DNA from: Chloroflexota bacterium
GTDB taxonomy: Bacteria; Chloroflexota; Anaerolineae; JAAEKA01
DNA length: 40,891 nucleotides
Direction: 5' to 3'
Assembly (NCBI GenBank): GCA_034717495.1
Contig: JAYELL010000048.1
Coordinates: 1 to 40,891, forward strand
The notes below the pieces were generated by a model that was given only the letters and a program-made list of their open reading frames with translations, was not told where the DNA came from and did not search any database. Each line of letters opens with the position of its first letter. The stretch's first letter is position 1. Positions 33,822 through 40,891 of the stretch are shown piece by piece. The position numbers and the translations under genes were made by a program.

Positions 33822-35141
33822 ATGCGAGAACCACCACCAGGTTCGGAACAAAAAACAAATACTAACGCAGGGTCAAGTGGCGTAGGGGATTTCTGGCGTT
33901 GGTTGTTGCTGCTGACGATTTTTACGGCGGTGGCTTTGCTGGTGATCGGTACATTGTTGTCCAATCCCGACGGTGGAGTTCGGGCGGGCATCAGCCGGAC
34001 CCACGTCGCTCAGTTGGAGGAAACGCGGGCGGCATCGTTGACCGATGCCGCCGTGCCCACCACTGAACCGACATCCACATCGACATCGACTCCCGTACCC
34101 ACCAGAACACCCACCGCTACGATGACGCCAACAGCCACACCGACGCCAACCTCGACCGCGACTTTGACACCGATGGTTATTACGCCGCTACCTCAGCCGG
34201 CCGATCTTTTTGCTGCGGCGACGCATGTCGCCGAACAGACTCGACAGGTTGAACGGCATGGCACTGCGACCCCGTTGCCCCCCAACGTGGTGACGGCTAC
34301 CTTTACGCCGAAACCGCTGGTGGTGACCAATACCCCGACTCCTGGCAATCAGGAAACAGCCACCTATCAGGCGGTGGTGGCCACGGCCCTCGCGGCGACC
34401 ACTGGGACACCCACGCTGCCCGCTGTTCCTGTGGTTACGGCGACGCCCAGCCCGACCCGCACGCCGAAACCGATCGTTACCCCAAAACCCACATCGACGC
34501 CGACCCCGTTGTTCCAGTTGTTGAGCGACATCACGCCGACCCCAATCCCCCAGTTCCCATCGGAGCTTGTGGGCAAGATCCTTTTCAAAGGCACCGCGCT
34601 GGGTGAACCAAAGAATCCTCATGGGTATTACATGATCAATCCGGACGGTACCGGACTGGCCCGGTTGACAGGGTCATGGCTCTTCAGAGCAGCCGAAGGT
34701 CGAGACTCCCATTCAACTGGCGGGGAAGTGGGCGCAGTGGCCCGGGTGGATCCCAGAACACGCAGGTGGCAGATCTTCCTCCGTGACTACGGGTCGAATG
34801 AGCTGGAGCAGGTGACCTACTTTAGTTTTAACGGCCTGCGCACTCCGGTCTTATCACCCGAAGGCGACGCAATTGCCTATGTCACCTGGCACACGGGAAA
34901 CGATGAGATATGGGTGATCGAACGAGGAGAGAAAACCGGAACACAGTTGACATTCGATAAAGATGTCTACGAGCGCCATCCCAGCTGGGCTCCCGGTGGT
35001 AACCAGATCGTTTACTACCTTGAACGTGATGGCAAGACGCGCATCTGGATCATGGACGCCGACGGCAGAAACAAACACCCTATCACCAGCCCCGACTACG
35101 ACGCATGGGATCCGGTGTGGGTGAAGTATGCCGATTCATAA
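33822..35141 (+). CDS. Membrane-anchored protein with Thr/Pro-rich stalk and TolB-like propeller
   Basis: This 439-residue protein has a short cytoplasmic N-terminus, one membrane helix (about residues 25-47, FWRWLLLLTIFTAVALLVIGTLL), and a long Thr/Pro-rich extracellular stalk (about 70-235) with VVATAL-type breaks. The C-terminal domain, about 245-435, has WD40/TolB-like repeats: GYYMINPDGTGLARLTG, PVLSPEGDAIAYVTWHTGNDEIWVI, HPSWAPGGNQIVYYLERDGKTRIWIMDADGRN. Four or so blades are visible, fewer than a closed six-bladed TolB propeller. A role in surface binding is plausible but unknown. A GAGG lies 9 nt before the ATG. It is divergent from the atp operon and precedes sdhA. Confidence 0.8.
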   Translation: MREPPPGSEQKTNTNAGSSGVGDFWRWLLLLTIFTAVALLVIGTLLSNPDGGVRAGISRTHVAQLEETRAASLTDAAVPTTEPTSTSTSTPVPTRTPTATMTPTATPTPTSTATLTPMVITPLPQPADLFAAATHVAEQTRQVERHGTATPLPPNVVTATFTPKPLVVTNTPTPGNQETATYQAVVATALAATTGTPTLPAVPVVTATPSPTRTPKPIVTPKPTSTPTPLFQLLSDITPTPIPQFPSELVGKILFKGTALGEPKNPHGYYMINPDGTGLARLTGSWLFRAAEGRDSHSTGGEVGAVARVDPRTRRWQIFLRDYGSNELEQVTYFSFNGLRTPVLSPEGDAIAYVTWHTGNDEIWVIERGEKTGTQLTFDKDVYERHPSWAPGGNQIVYYLERDGKTRIWIMDADGRNKHPITSPDYDAWDPVWVKYADS

Positions 35142-35149
35142 ACAGATTA

Positions 35150-35228
35150 TCAGAGTATCGGAGTATCGGAGTGTCGGTCTGAGACTCTCTGACATGCTGA
35201 GACTCTGAAACTCTGGAACTCTCCCCTT
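35150..35228 (+). repeat. CTCTGA/GAGTATCG-word spacer
   Basis: GAGTATCGGAGTATCGGAGTGTCGG repeats then GAGACTCTGAAACTCTG (35199-35215). The latter 17-mer is shared exactly with 37199-37215 and with the minus strand at 25602-25618. It directly follows the propeller gene stop. Confidence 0.75.
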
Positions 35229-35306
35229 CCGAATATCGCTACAAGGGCCGTCGGCCAATTCGCCGGCGGTTTTATGATCTATATCATGCCGGAGTACCGG
35301 TTCATG

Positions 35307-35315
35307 TGGTAGAAT
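35307..35315 (+). promoter_or_regulatory. Extended -10 promoter of the sdh operon
   Basis: TGGTAGAAT lies at 35307-35315 without a convincing -35, 33 nt before the sdhA ATG, which has AAAGGAG at normal spacing. Confidence 0.5.
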
Positions 35316-35348
35316 GGTCACAAGTTCGTCATCAAAGAAAGGAGCCCC

Positions 35349-37145
35349 ATGGCAAACTCGAATACAACAATCACTCATGACCTCATCATCGTTGGAGCGG
35401 GACTGGCCGGCAGTTGGGCCGCCATGATCGCAGCCCAGAAAGGTGTCAAAGATGTGGGCGTGCTGTCCAAAATCCACCCGTTGCGGTCGCACAGTGGGGC
35501 CGCCCAGGGAGGGATCGCAGCCGCATTGAATAACGTGCGGCCTGTGCCGGGCACCGGTCCCCGCGGGCCCCTGGAGCAGATACCCGCTGGCGATGATCCT
35601 GTCGATAGCTGGGAATTGCACATGTTCGACACCATCAAGGGATCCGACTGGTTGGGCGACCAGGATGCCATCGAGATTCTGGTCAAGGATGCCATCGACA
35701 TTGTCTATGAATACGACCGGCTGGGCTGTGTCTTCAGTCGCACGCCCGATGGCCGCATTGCCCAGCGCCGCTTCGGTGGCCACAGCGCTCCCCGGGCCAA
35801 CTTCTCGGCCGACTGGACCGGCCATGTGTTGCTGCACACGATTCACGAGCAAGCATTGCGCCACGGAGTCAAATTCTACAGCGAATGGTTCTGCCTGGAC
35901 CTGATCGTCGAGGATAACATCTGCCGTGGCATTGTGGCCATGGAGGTCCTGACGGGCAGGATCGTCACCATGCGGGCCAAGGCGGTGCTCTTCGGCACCG
36001 GCGGCTACGGCCGGGCCTTCAAGATCACTTCAAATGCCCTGGCAAACACCGGCGACGGGGTAGCTATCGCCTACAACGCCGGCATACCATTGATGGACAT
36101 GGAGTTTGTGCAGTTTCACCCGACCGGGCTCTACCGCCACGGCATCCTGATGAGTGAAGCCTGCCGGGGCGAGGGTGGCTACCTCACCAACAGCCTGGGC
36201 GAACGATTCATGGAGAACTACGCGCCCGACAAGATGGAATTGGCGCCCCGGGACCTGGTCAGCCGCTCGGAGCAGACGGAGATCGACCAGGGCCGCGGCA
36301 TCATGGAAGATGGACAGGGCATCTATCTCGACATGACCCACCTGGGTGGGGAGAAGATCATGGAGCGGCTGCCGCAGGTGCGGGAGTTGGCCATCGAGTT
36401 CGTTGGGGTCGATCCCATCGACGCGCCGGTACCCATTCAGCCGACGGCCCATTACAGCATGGGTGGCATTCCCTGCGACGCCAATGGCCAGGTGCTTGCC
36501 GACGCCAACGGCACGCCGGTAGTGGGGTTCTTCGTCGCGGGCGAGGTAGCCTGCGTGAGCGTTCACGGCGCCAACCGCCTGGGTACCAACAGCCTGCTGG
36601 AGGCCTCGGTCTTCGGCCGGCGGGCGGGCTACGCGCTGGCCGATTTCATCCACGGTGGCGCGCAACTGCATCCAGTGCCTGGCGATCCGGCTGCGGCCAA
36701 CACCGAGCGGGTCCGCGATCTGCTGGACAACCCGGGCAACGAGCTTGTGGAGCCTATCGCGCAGGATCTGAAGGCCACCATGACCGACAACTGCGGCATC
36801 TTTCGCAGCGACGAAAGGCTGCGTATTGCCCTGGAGGACATCCACCGGTTGCAAAAGCGCTTCCAAAACGCCCGAGTGATGGACAAAAGCAACCGCTTCA
36901 ACACCGATCTGTTGGCGGCCATCGAGGCGCAACACATGCTCACCTACAGTGAGCTTATCGTCGGCGGCGCGCTCAACCGCACCGAGAGCCGCGGCGCCCA
37001 TTCCCGCACCGATTTCCCCAAACGGGATGATGAGGAGTGGCTGAAACATACCGTGGTCGAAAAAACCGCCGCCGGTCCGGTGATCAGTTATAAACCGGTC
37101 AACATCGATTGGAAGAAATACCCGCCGCAGGAGCGGAAGTACTAG
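35349..37145 (+). CDS. sdhA: Succinate dehydrogenase/fumarate reductase flavoprotein subunit
   Basis: This 598-residue FAD subunit oxidises succinate to fumarate. The N-terminal dinucleotide fold ([18 protein letters not shown]) is followed by the FAD-linking His in [16 protein letters not shown]. The substrate site contains [14 protein letters not shown] and the catalytic Arg region [30 protein letters not shown] and [27 protein letters not shown] are conserved signatures. The Trp- and Lys-rich C-terminus ([15 protein letters not shown]) is typical. It is the first gene of sdhABCD. Direction (respiration or fumarate reduction) cannot be decided from this subunit alone. Confidence 0.96.
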   Translation: MANSNTTITHDLIIVGAGLAGSWAAMIAAQKGVKDVGVLSKIHPLRSHSGAAQGGIAAALNNVRPVPGTGPRGPLEQIPAGDDPVDSWELHMFDTIKGSDWLGDQDAIEILVKDAIDIVYEYDRLGCVFSRTPDGRIAQRRFGGHSAPRANFSADWTGHVLLHTIHEQALRHGVKFYSEWFCLDLIVEDNICRGIVAMEVLTGRIVTMRAKAVLFGTGGYGRAFKITSNALANTGDGVAIAYNAGIPLMDMEFVQFHPTGLYRHGILMSEACRGEGGYLTNSLGERFMENYAPDKMELAPRDLVSRSEQTEIDQGRGIMEDGQGIYLDMTHLGGEKIMERLPQVRELAIEFVGVDPIDAPVPIQPTAHYSMGGIPCDANGQVLADANGTPVVGFFVAGEVACVSVHGANRLGTNSLLEASVFGRRAGYALADFIHGGAQLHPVPGDPAAANTERVRDLLDNPGNELVEPIAQDLKATMTDNCGIFRSDERLRIALEDIHRLQKRFQNARVMDKSNRFNTDLLAAIEAQHMLTYSELIVGGALNRTESRGAHSRTDFPKRDDEEWLKHTVVEKTAAGPVISYKPVNIDWKKYPPQERKY

Positions 37146-37146
37146 C

Positions 37147-37224
37147 GAGAGGATCAGAAGGGCAGAGAGTCAGAGGACCAGAAGGCTGTGGTAACACCGA
37201 GACTCTGAAACTCTGACCCTCCGC
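37147..37224 (+). repeat. CTCTGA-word spacer between sdhA and sdhB
   Basis: AGAGTCAGAGGACCAGAAGG-type words fill the gap, with the exact 17-mer GAGACTCTGAAACTCTG at 37199-37215. The gap has no terminator features. Confidence 0.7.
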
Positions 37225-37242
37225 CAACGGGAGTATACGACT

Positions 37243-38016
37243 ATGACCGAGAGCAAGAACGTAACCGTCCGCGTGCAACGCTTCAATCCCGACACCGACC
37301 GGAAGCCTTACCTGGATTCGTTTGAGGTCGAGTTGACGGCTGATAAGACGGTGCTGGACGCGTTACACGAGATCAAAACCCGGCAGGATGGCAGCGTGAC
37401 CTACCGGCGCAGTTGCCGCCATGCCATTTGTGGCAGTTGTGCCATGAATATCAATGGGGTCAACATGCTGGCCTGTAACAAACCCCTTCGCGATGTGCTG
37501 GACCGCAAGGGACAGGTAACCATTCGCCCCTTGCCTTACCTGCCCATCATCAAGGATCTGGTGGTCGATCGTACGGTATTCTGGGAGCAGTATGTGAGGG
37601 TCAAGCCCTGGCTGGAGCCCCCCGAGATCGAGACCGACAAGGAGTATCGAGTATCTCCCGCCGAGGTCGCGGCCCTGGACCATGCAGAGACCTGCATCAT
37701 GTGCGGCGCCTGTTATTCCGCCTGTACCGTGGTGGCAGGCAATAAACGCTACATCGGGCCCCATGCCCTGCTCAAGGCCTATCTGCGGGTGGTCGATCCC
37801 CGGGACACGGCCGTCGAAGCGCGGTTGCAGGAGATCTCGGGTTACGACGGCGTCTATCGCTGCCATACCATCTTCAACTGTATCGACGCCTGCCCCAAGC
37901 ACCTGAGCCCCACATCGGCCATCGAACGGCTGCGCAAGATGGCGCCAAAATCCAAACGGCTTGCGCAAGAGCGCCAGGAACGACAACGGACCCTGACACA
38001 ACCAGTGGCGGAGTGA
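37243..38016 (+). CDS. sdhB: Succinate dehydrogenase/fumarate reductase iron-sulfur subunit
   Basis: This 257-residue protein has an N-terminal plant-type ferredoxin domain with the [2Fe-2S] cluster motif SCRHAICGSCAMNINGVNMLAC. A C-terminal domain binds [4Fe-4S] (CIMCGACYSACTV) and [3Fe-4S] (CHTIFNCIDACPKHLSP). Spacings match SdhB, which carries electrons from FAD to the membrane quinone site. The ATG is reached after an iterated-word spacer; GGGAG is at normal distance. Confidence 0.95.
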   Translation: MTESKNVTVRVQRFNPDTDRKPYLDSFEVELTADKTVLDALHEIKTRQDGSVTYRRSCRHAICGSCAMNINGVNMLACNKPLRDVLDRKGQVTIRPLPYLPIIKDLVVDRTVFWEQYVRVKPWLEPPEIETDKEYRVSPAEVAALDHAETCIMCGACYSACTVVAGNKRYIGPHALLKAYLRVVDPRDTAVEARLQEISGYDGVYRCHTIFNCIDACPKHLSPTSAIERLRKMAPKSKRLAQERQERQRTLTQPVAE

Positions 38017-38031
38017 TGTCGATATGTCACG

Positions 38032-38078
38032 ATGTCATCATGTCACAAAACTCTCATGACATTTTGACATGATGACAT
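38032..38078 (+). repeat. ATGTCA hairpin between sdhB and sdhC
   Basis: ATGTCATCATGTCA (38032-38045) pairs perfectly with TGACATGATGACAT (38065-38078), with a 19-nt loop. The gap is tiled with ATGTCA/ATGACA words. The stem ends just before the sdhC ribosome binding site (GGAGG at 38084-38088), so it may influence sdhC translation or RNA stability. No T tract follows, so it is unlikely to terminate. Confidence 0.7.
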
Positions 38079-38097
38079 GATCCGGAGGATATTCAAA

Positions 38098-38448
38098 ATG
38101 TATAAAACAACCGGCTTTCTCAGCTTCGCCCTCCGCCGCCTGACCGGGCTGGCGCTGGTGGCCTATCTGTTCATGCATATCATGGTCATCGGCTCGGCCA
38201 ACGGTGGCAGCGCACGGTTTGATTCGGTGTTGAACTTCGTGCAGACGGACTTCTTTAAGCTGTTGGAGATTGGACTGTTGGCCGCGGTGGTCTACCATGC
38301 CGTCGACGGCATCCGTCTGTTGATCGTGCACTATTTCGATGTACCCGACAAGGAAAAAAGCCTCTTCTACGCCATATTCGCCGTGGCAGCCATCCTGGTG
38401 ATCGCCGGTGGCCTGCCCATATTACTATTCATGCTGGAGGGCAAGTGA
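38098..38448 (+). CDS. sdhC: Succinate dehydrogenase cytochrome b subunit (SdhC)
   Basis: This 116-residue membrane subunit has three helices. The first contains a likely heme-ligand His (RRLTGLALVAYLFMHIMVIGSA), the second VVYHAVDGIRLLIVHYF, and the third AIFAVAAILVIAGGLPILLF. The pattern S-x27-R-x-x-H-type SdhC start (FLSFALRRLTGLAL) fits the family. ATG 38098 has GGAGG 9 nt before it; the in-frame ATG at 38077 lies in the repeat hairpin and is less likely. It pairs with SdhD to anchor SdhAB and reduce quinone. Confidence 0.92.
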   Translation: MYKTTGFLSFALRRLTGLALVAYLFMHIMVIGSANGGSARFDSVLNFVQTDFFKLLEIGLLAAVVYHAVDGIRLLIVHYFDVPDKEKSLFYAIFAVAAILVIAGGLPILLFMLEGK

Positions 38449-38450
38449 TT

Positions 38451-38789
38451 ATGAGTATCATGCGAAACTGGCAGATCCAGCGACTGAGCGCGGTTGCCCT
38501 GCTGTTTTTTTTGACAACCCACATGGTTGTAGTTCACTATCCTCCCTTCCACATCACCTTTGACCGAATTCTGGAACGCATGGCCAACCCGGTCTGGAAG
38601 ACGATCGACATCCTGTTTCTGGCCTTTGTACTGGCCCATGCCCTGAGCGGCGTTTGGGCCGTAGTGACCGACTATGATGCCCTGTACCGCTGGCGCAAGC
38701 TGATCGGGGCCGTCGCCGTGGTGGCCGGGATCGCTGCGTTCATCTTCGGCGCGATGACCATCATGACCTTCCAGCCGGCAGGTGTTTAG
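38451..38789 (+). CDS. sdhD: Succinate dehydrogenase membrane anchor (SdhD)
   Basis: This 112-residue protein has three membrane helices (LSAVALLFFLTTHMVVVHY; ILFLAFVLAHALSGVWAVV; LIGAVAVVAGIAAFIFGAMTIM). The His residues in THMVVVHY and LAHALSG are candidate heme b or quinone-site ligands. ATG 38451 follows the sdhC stop by 2 nt, with GGAGG 10 nt upstream; GTG 38445 overlapping the stop is an alternative. It ends the sdh operon. With SdhC it forms a two-protein anchor rather than the fused single-subunit type. Confidence 0.9.
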   Translation: MSIMRNWQIQRLSAVALLFFLTTHMVVVHYPPFHITFDRILERMANPVWKTIDILFLAFVLAHALSGVWAVVTDYDALYRWRKLIGAVAVVAGIAAFIFGAMTIMTFQPAGV

Positions 38790-39005
38790 CGAAGGGAAGC
38801 GACAGTGCGTTATGTCATCCTCGCGAACGCGGGGAAGGTTTGGACCACGAAGGCGCGAAGTCTCACGCGCCAGCACGCTACGCCAGCAGGCGTGCCGAGA
38901 GGCAGCAAGCGGTGCGTGAGCTAGGCGTACCGTGAGGTAAGGACGCGAAGCGCGAAGGGTGCGAAGGGCGCGGGGACGCGGCGCGACAGACCGTTTAGCC
39001 ACGTC

Positions 39006-39025
39006 ACTCCCGCGGACGCGGGAGT
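39006..39025. repeat. Perfect 9-bp hairpin ACTCCCGCG
   Basis: ACTCCCGCG (39006-39014) pairs with CGCGGGAGT (39017-39025) over a 2-nt loop. CACTCCCGCGG recurs at about 39151-39161 without its partner, so this is a unit of a repeat family. Confidence 0.65.
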
Positions 39026-39070
39026 CCATGGATCTGGTGGGCGAAACCAGCCCGTGGACTCGGGTCAGGG

Positions 39071-39113
39071 AGTGGCAATGGATCCCCGCCGACCGCTCGG
39101 ATCCATTGCCACT
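39071..39113. repeat. Perfect 15-bp inverted repeat, 13-nt loop
   Basis: AGTGGCAATGGATCC (39071-39085) and GGATCCATTGCCACT (39099-39113) are perfectly complementary. No T tract follows on either strand. Confidence 0.75.
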
Positions 39114-39324
39114 GTGCTGGAGGTCGCGGGGATGACAGTTTGATGGAACCTTCACTCCCGCGGCGCCCTCCGGGATGCACGAGAGAATGACAGTGACTAG
39201 CGTAGGGATAACATAGGAGGGGGGCCGCGTTCGCCCCATTTCGCTCTCCGTGCTACCATTCGCTCAATTCGCCGAATTCGAGGCAGAATCCCGCGTCTGA
39301 CCCGTCTCTGCGAGGTACCGTCCA

Positions 39325-40449
39325 TTGTCAACACGCAAAAAGATTCTTAGTATCCTTGGCACACGGCCCGAGGCCATCAAACTGGCCCCGGTGATCGTGG
39401 AACTCAACCGCCGGCCCGAGATTTTCGACTCCAGGGTTTGTATCACGGCGCAGCACCGTGACATGCTCGACCAGGCCCTATTGCCCTTTGACATCGAAGT
39501 CCATCACGATCTGGACATCATGATGCCGGGGCAGTCGCTGGCAGAGGTAACCTCGCGGGCTGTAGCGGGACTGGATCGGGTCATCCTGGAGGAGCAACCG
39601 GACGTTATCCTGGTGCAGGGGGATACCACCACCGTTTTCTGTGGCGCGCTGGCAGGCTATTACAACCAGGTGACGGTCGGCCACGTCGAGGCAGGACTGC
39701 GCACCGGCGACAAGTATTCACCCTTCCCGGAAGAGGGCAATCGCCGCCTGACCGGCCACCTGGCCGATTTACATTTTGCCCCCACCGAACAGGCCAGGAA
39801 CGCCCTGTTGCGGGAGGGAATCTCGCCGGACGCCATTTTTGTTACCGGCAACACCGTCATCGATTCCCTGCTCTGGATGCGCGATCGGGTGCGCGGGGAA
39901 ACGCCGGCATTGCCCCCGGGCCTGGCGCAGCAGCTGGCTGACCGGCAAGTGGTCCTGGTGACAGGGCATCGCCGGGAGAGCTTCGGCCCAGGTTTCGAGA
40001 ACATCTGTTGGGCCATTCGGGAGGTTGCCGATCGATTCGACGATGTACTGTTCGTCTATCCGGTCCATCTCAATCCCCGGGTGCGGGAGCCGGTCAAGCG
40101 CATCCTTGGGAGTCACGACCGGATTGCCTTGATCGAGCCCCAGCCCTACGAGTCCTTTGTCTGGTTGATGGATCGCTCGGAGATCGTTTTGACCGACTCC
40201 GGGGGTGTCCAGGAGGAGGCACCCTCCCTGGGCAAGCCGGTCCTGGTCATGCGGGAGACCACCGAACGCCCCGAGGGGATCGAGGCCGGCAATGCCCGCC
40301 TGGTGGGAGTGGAGTGGGATCGTATTGTTGCGGCGCTGGCGGAGCTGTTGCAACATCCCAAACAGCGGGCAGCTATGGGCCAGGTCCGTAATCCCTACGG
40401 CGACGGACAGGCGTCCGTTCGCATCGCAGACATCCTCGCTCAACAGTGA
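39325..40449 (+). CDS. wecB: UDP-N-acetylglucosamine 2-epimerase (non-hydrolysing)
   Basis: This 374-residue cytosolic enzyme interconverts UDP-GlcNAc and UDP-ManNAc for surface polysaccharides. It carries LSILGTRPEAIKLAPVI at the N-terminus, CITAQHRDMLDQAL, the glycine-rich HVEAGLRTGDKYSPFPEEGNRRLT, VLVTGHRRESFG, and the UDP-binding segment LTDSGGVQEEAPSLGKPVLVMRETTERPEG. The catalytic residues usually assigned to this family (Asp, Glu, His) lie in these motifs. TTG 39325 is the likely start, with GAGG about 9 nt upstream; family members start at the same beta strand. It appears monocistronic here. Confidence 0.94.
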   Translation: MSTRKKILSILGTRPEAIKLAPVIVELNRRPEIFDSRVCITAQHRDMLDQALLPFDIEVHHDLDIMMPGQSLAEVTSRAVAGLDRVILEEQPDVILVQGDTTTVFCGALAGYYNQVTVGHVEAGLRTGDKYSPFPEEGNRRLTGHLADLHFAPTEQARNALLREGISPDAIFVTGNTVIDSLLWMRDRVRGETPALPPGLAQQLADRQVVLVTGHRRESFGPGFENICWAIREVADRFDDVLFVYPVHLNPRVREPVKRILGSHDRIALIEPQPYESFVWLMDRSEIVLTDSGGVQEEAPSLGKPVLVMRETTERPEGIEAGNARLVGVEWDRIVAALAELLQHPKQRAAMGQVRNPYGDGQASVRIADILAQQ

Positions 40450-40661
40450 GTCGGAGGGGCAGAGGGTCGCCGTGTTGCCCCATCCCCGTGTTCTTGACGC
40501 AGGACAAACCCAGCTAACCCAAACCAGGGACTTCGTACAGCCTCGACTCCTCGGCATATTGAGTGTTCCGTAATCCCCCGTTGTTCAGGATCATTCCAAC
40601 AACAAGGTACATAACATAACCGAAGTTCCTTCGCGGAATTGCTGGCCACTCTCCGCGGCAA

Positions 40662-40690
40662 TTGACCCCCCTATTCTTTTGTGCTATCAT
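40662..40690 (+). promoter_or_regulatory. Promoter of the downstream lipoprotein gene
   Basis: TTGACC (40662-40667) and TATCAT (40685-40690) are 17 nt apart, and TG at 40682-40683 gives an extended -10. The transcript would have a leader of about 40 nt with GGAGG before the ATG. Confidence 0.65.
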
Positions 40691-40736
40691 CGTTTTTTGC
40701 GGTACATAAACCTGCCTCGATTCTCGGAGGTCCCAT

Positions 40737-40891
40737 ATGTTCAGAAGCCCAGCCGTTACCGGTCGAGCGACCTTTGTCTTGCTGATTCTGGTCCTCTTTT
40801 TGATTGCTTGCGCGTCCAATCCCGTGTTTGTCACGAAAGAAATGTATCCTGTCCCCGCCGAGACAATGCAGCCTGAATTGTTTATCGAAGC
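40737..40891 (+). CDS. N-terminal part of a lipoprotein (partial)
   Basis: ATG 40737 has GGAGG (40727-40731) 5 nt before it and opens a frame running to the window edge (51 full codons). It encodes a lipoprotein signal peptide, with a hydrophobic run FVLLILVLFLIAC whose lipobox-like LIAC ends in Cys, then a polar stretch SNPVFVTKEMYPVPAETMQP. The signal and promoter support a real gene. The function is not visible. Confidence 0.75.
   Translation, partial: MFRSPAVTGRATFVLLILVLFLIACASNPVFVTKEMYPVPAETMQPELFIE

Larger units (their letters stand above)
38790..39324. other. Structured intergenic region with inverted repeats
   Basis: This 535-nt gap is rich in CGCGAAG/GCGCGAAG words (38858-38970) and perfect inverted repeats (39006-39025 and 39071-39113). 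Open frames on both strands lack protein character. A weak TGCTACCAT extended -10 at 39251-39259 could serve wecB. Confidence 0.55.

Noticed and set aside
38367-39239. A 290-residue minus-strand open frame over sdhC/sdhD and the repeat block
   Set aside because: It is antisense to genes that are clearly coding and continues into repeat DNA with an unnatural Arg/Pro/Ser composition.

Overview
The window reads as chromosomal DNA of a Chloroflexota bacterium, most likely from the Anaerolineae/Ardenticatenia/Caldilineae side and probably a metagenome contig. The lineage call is inference. It rests on the moderately high G+C, Thr/Pro-rich (TPTPT-type) linkers in exported proteins, a C-terminal 'LPxxxR' tail on one protein fragment, a HerA/NurA operon, and lipoprotein sugar-binding ABC components. 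No rRNA, tRNA, CRISPR array, insertion sequence or prophage was recognised.

Left part (1-6558), mostly minus strand: the first 19 codons of a Mre11/SbcD-type nuclease leave the window at position 1. Further along the same strand are an amidohydrolase, HerA, a stand-alone protein that looks like a HAS barrel, and NurA. This recalls the archaeal HerA-NurA-Mre11-Rad50 DNA-end-processing neighbourhood. It is interrupted by an oppositely oriented vapBC toxin-antitoxin module. That module has a near-consensus promoter, is fused end to end with the 3' remnant of a BNR/Asp-box protein gene, and is bracketed by two copies of a palindromic repeat.

6559-11614, plus strand: a divergent regulatory region leads into a membrane protein with a PP2C-like cytoplasmic domain and an external beta-propeller, a LytR-CpsA-Psr cell-envelope ligase, a universal stress protein and a small membrane protein. 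11948-16826, minus strand: a carbohydrate ABC importer (two permeases and a solute-binding lipoprotein). The binding lipoprotein is a tandem in-frame duplication of the whole binding domain, and 473 bp are identical by eye between the two halves. 17037-20317, minus: polyphosphate kinase and a K+ channel. 20898-23850, plus: a B12-type radical SAM protein, an HpnA-like epimerase and a hexapeptide acyltransferase, probably lipid or glycan modification.

23984-33572, minus strand: mreB and a complete F-type ATP synthase operon (atpB-E-F-H-A-x-G-D-C). A secreted lipoprotein gene (x) sits between atpA and atpG, and subunit a carries a His-rich insertion. 33822-38789, plus: a TolB-like anchored propeller protein, then succinate dehydrogenase sdhABCD. 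39325 to the end: a UDP-GlcNAc 2-epimerase and the start of a lipoprotein.

A recurring non-coding theme is short iterated-word spacers in gaps between co-directional genes. One exact 17-nt word occurs at three such gaps, each time in the sense orientation of its own operon. Several promoters have a strong extended -10 (TGnTATAAT) without a clear -35, and at least one places the start codon almost at the expected transcript start.
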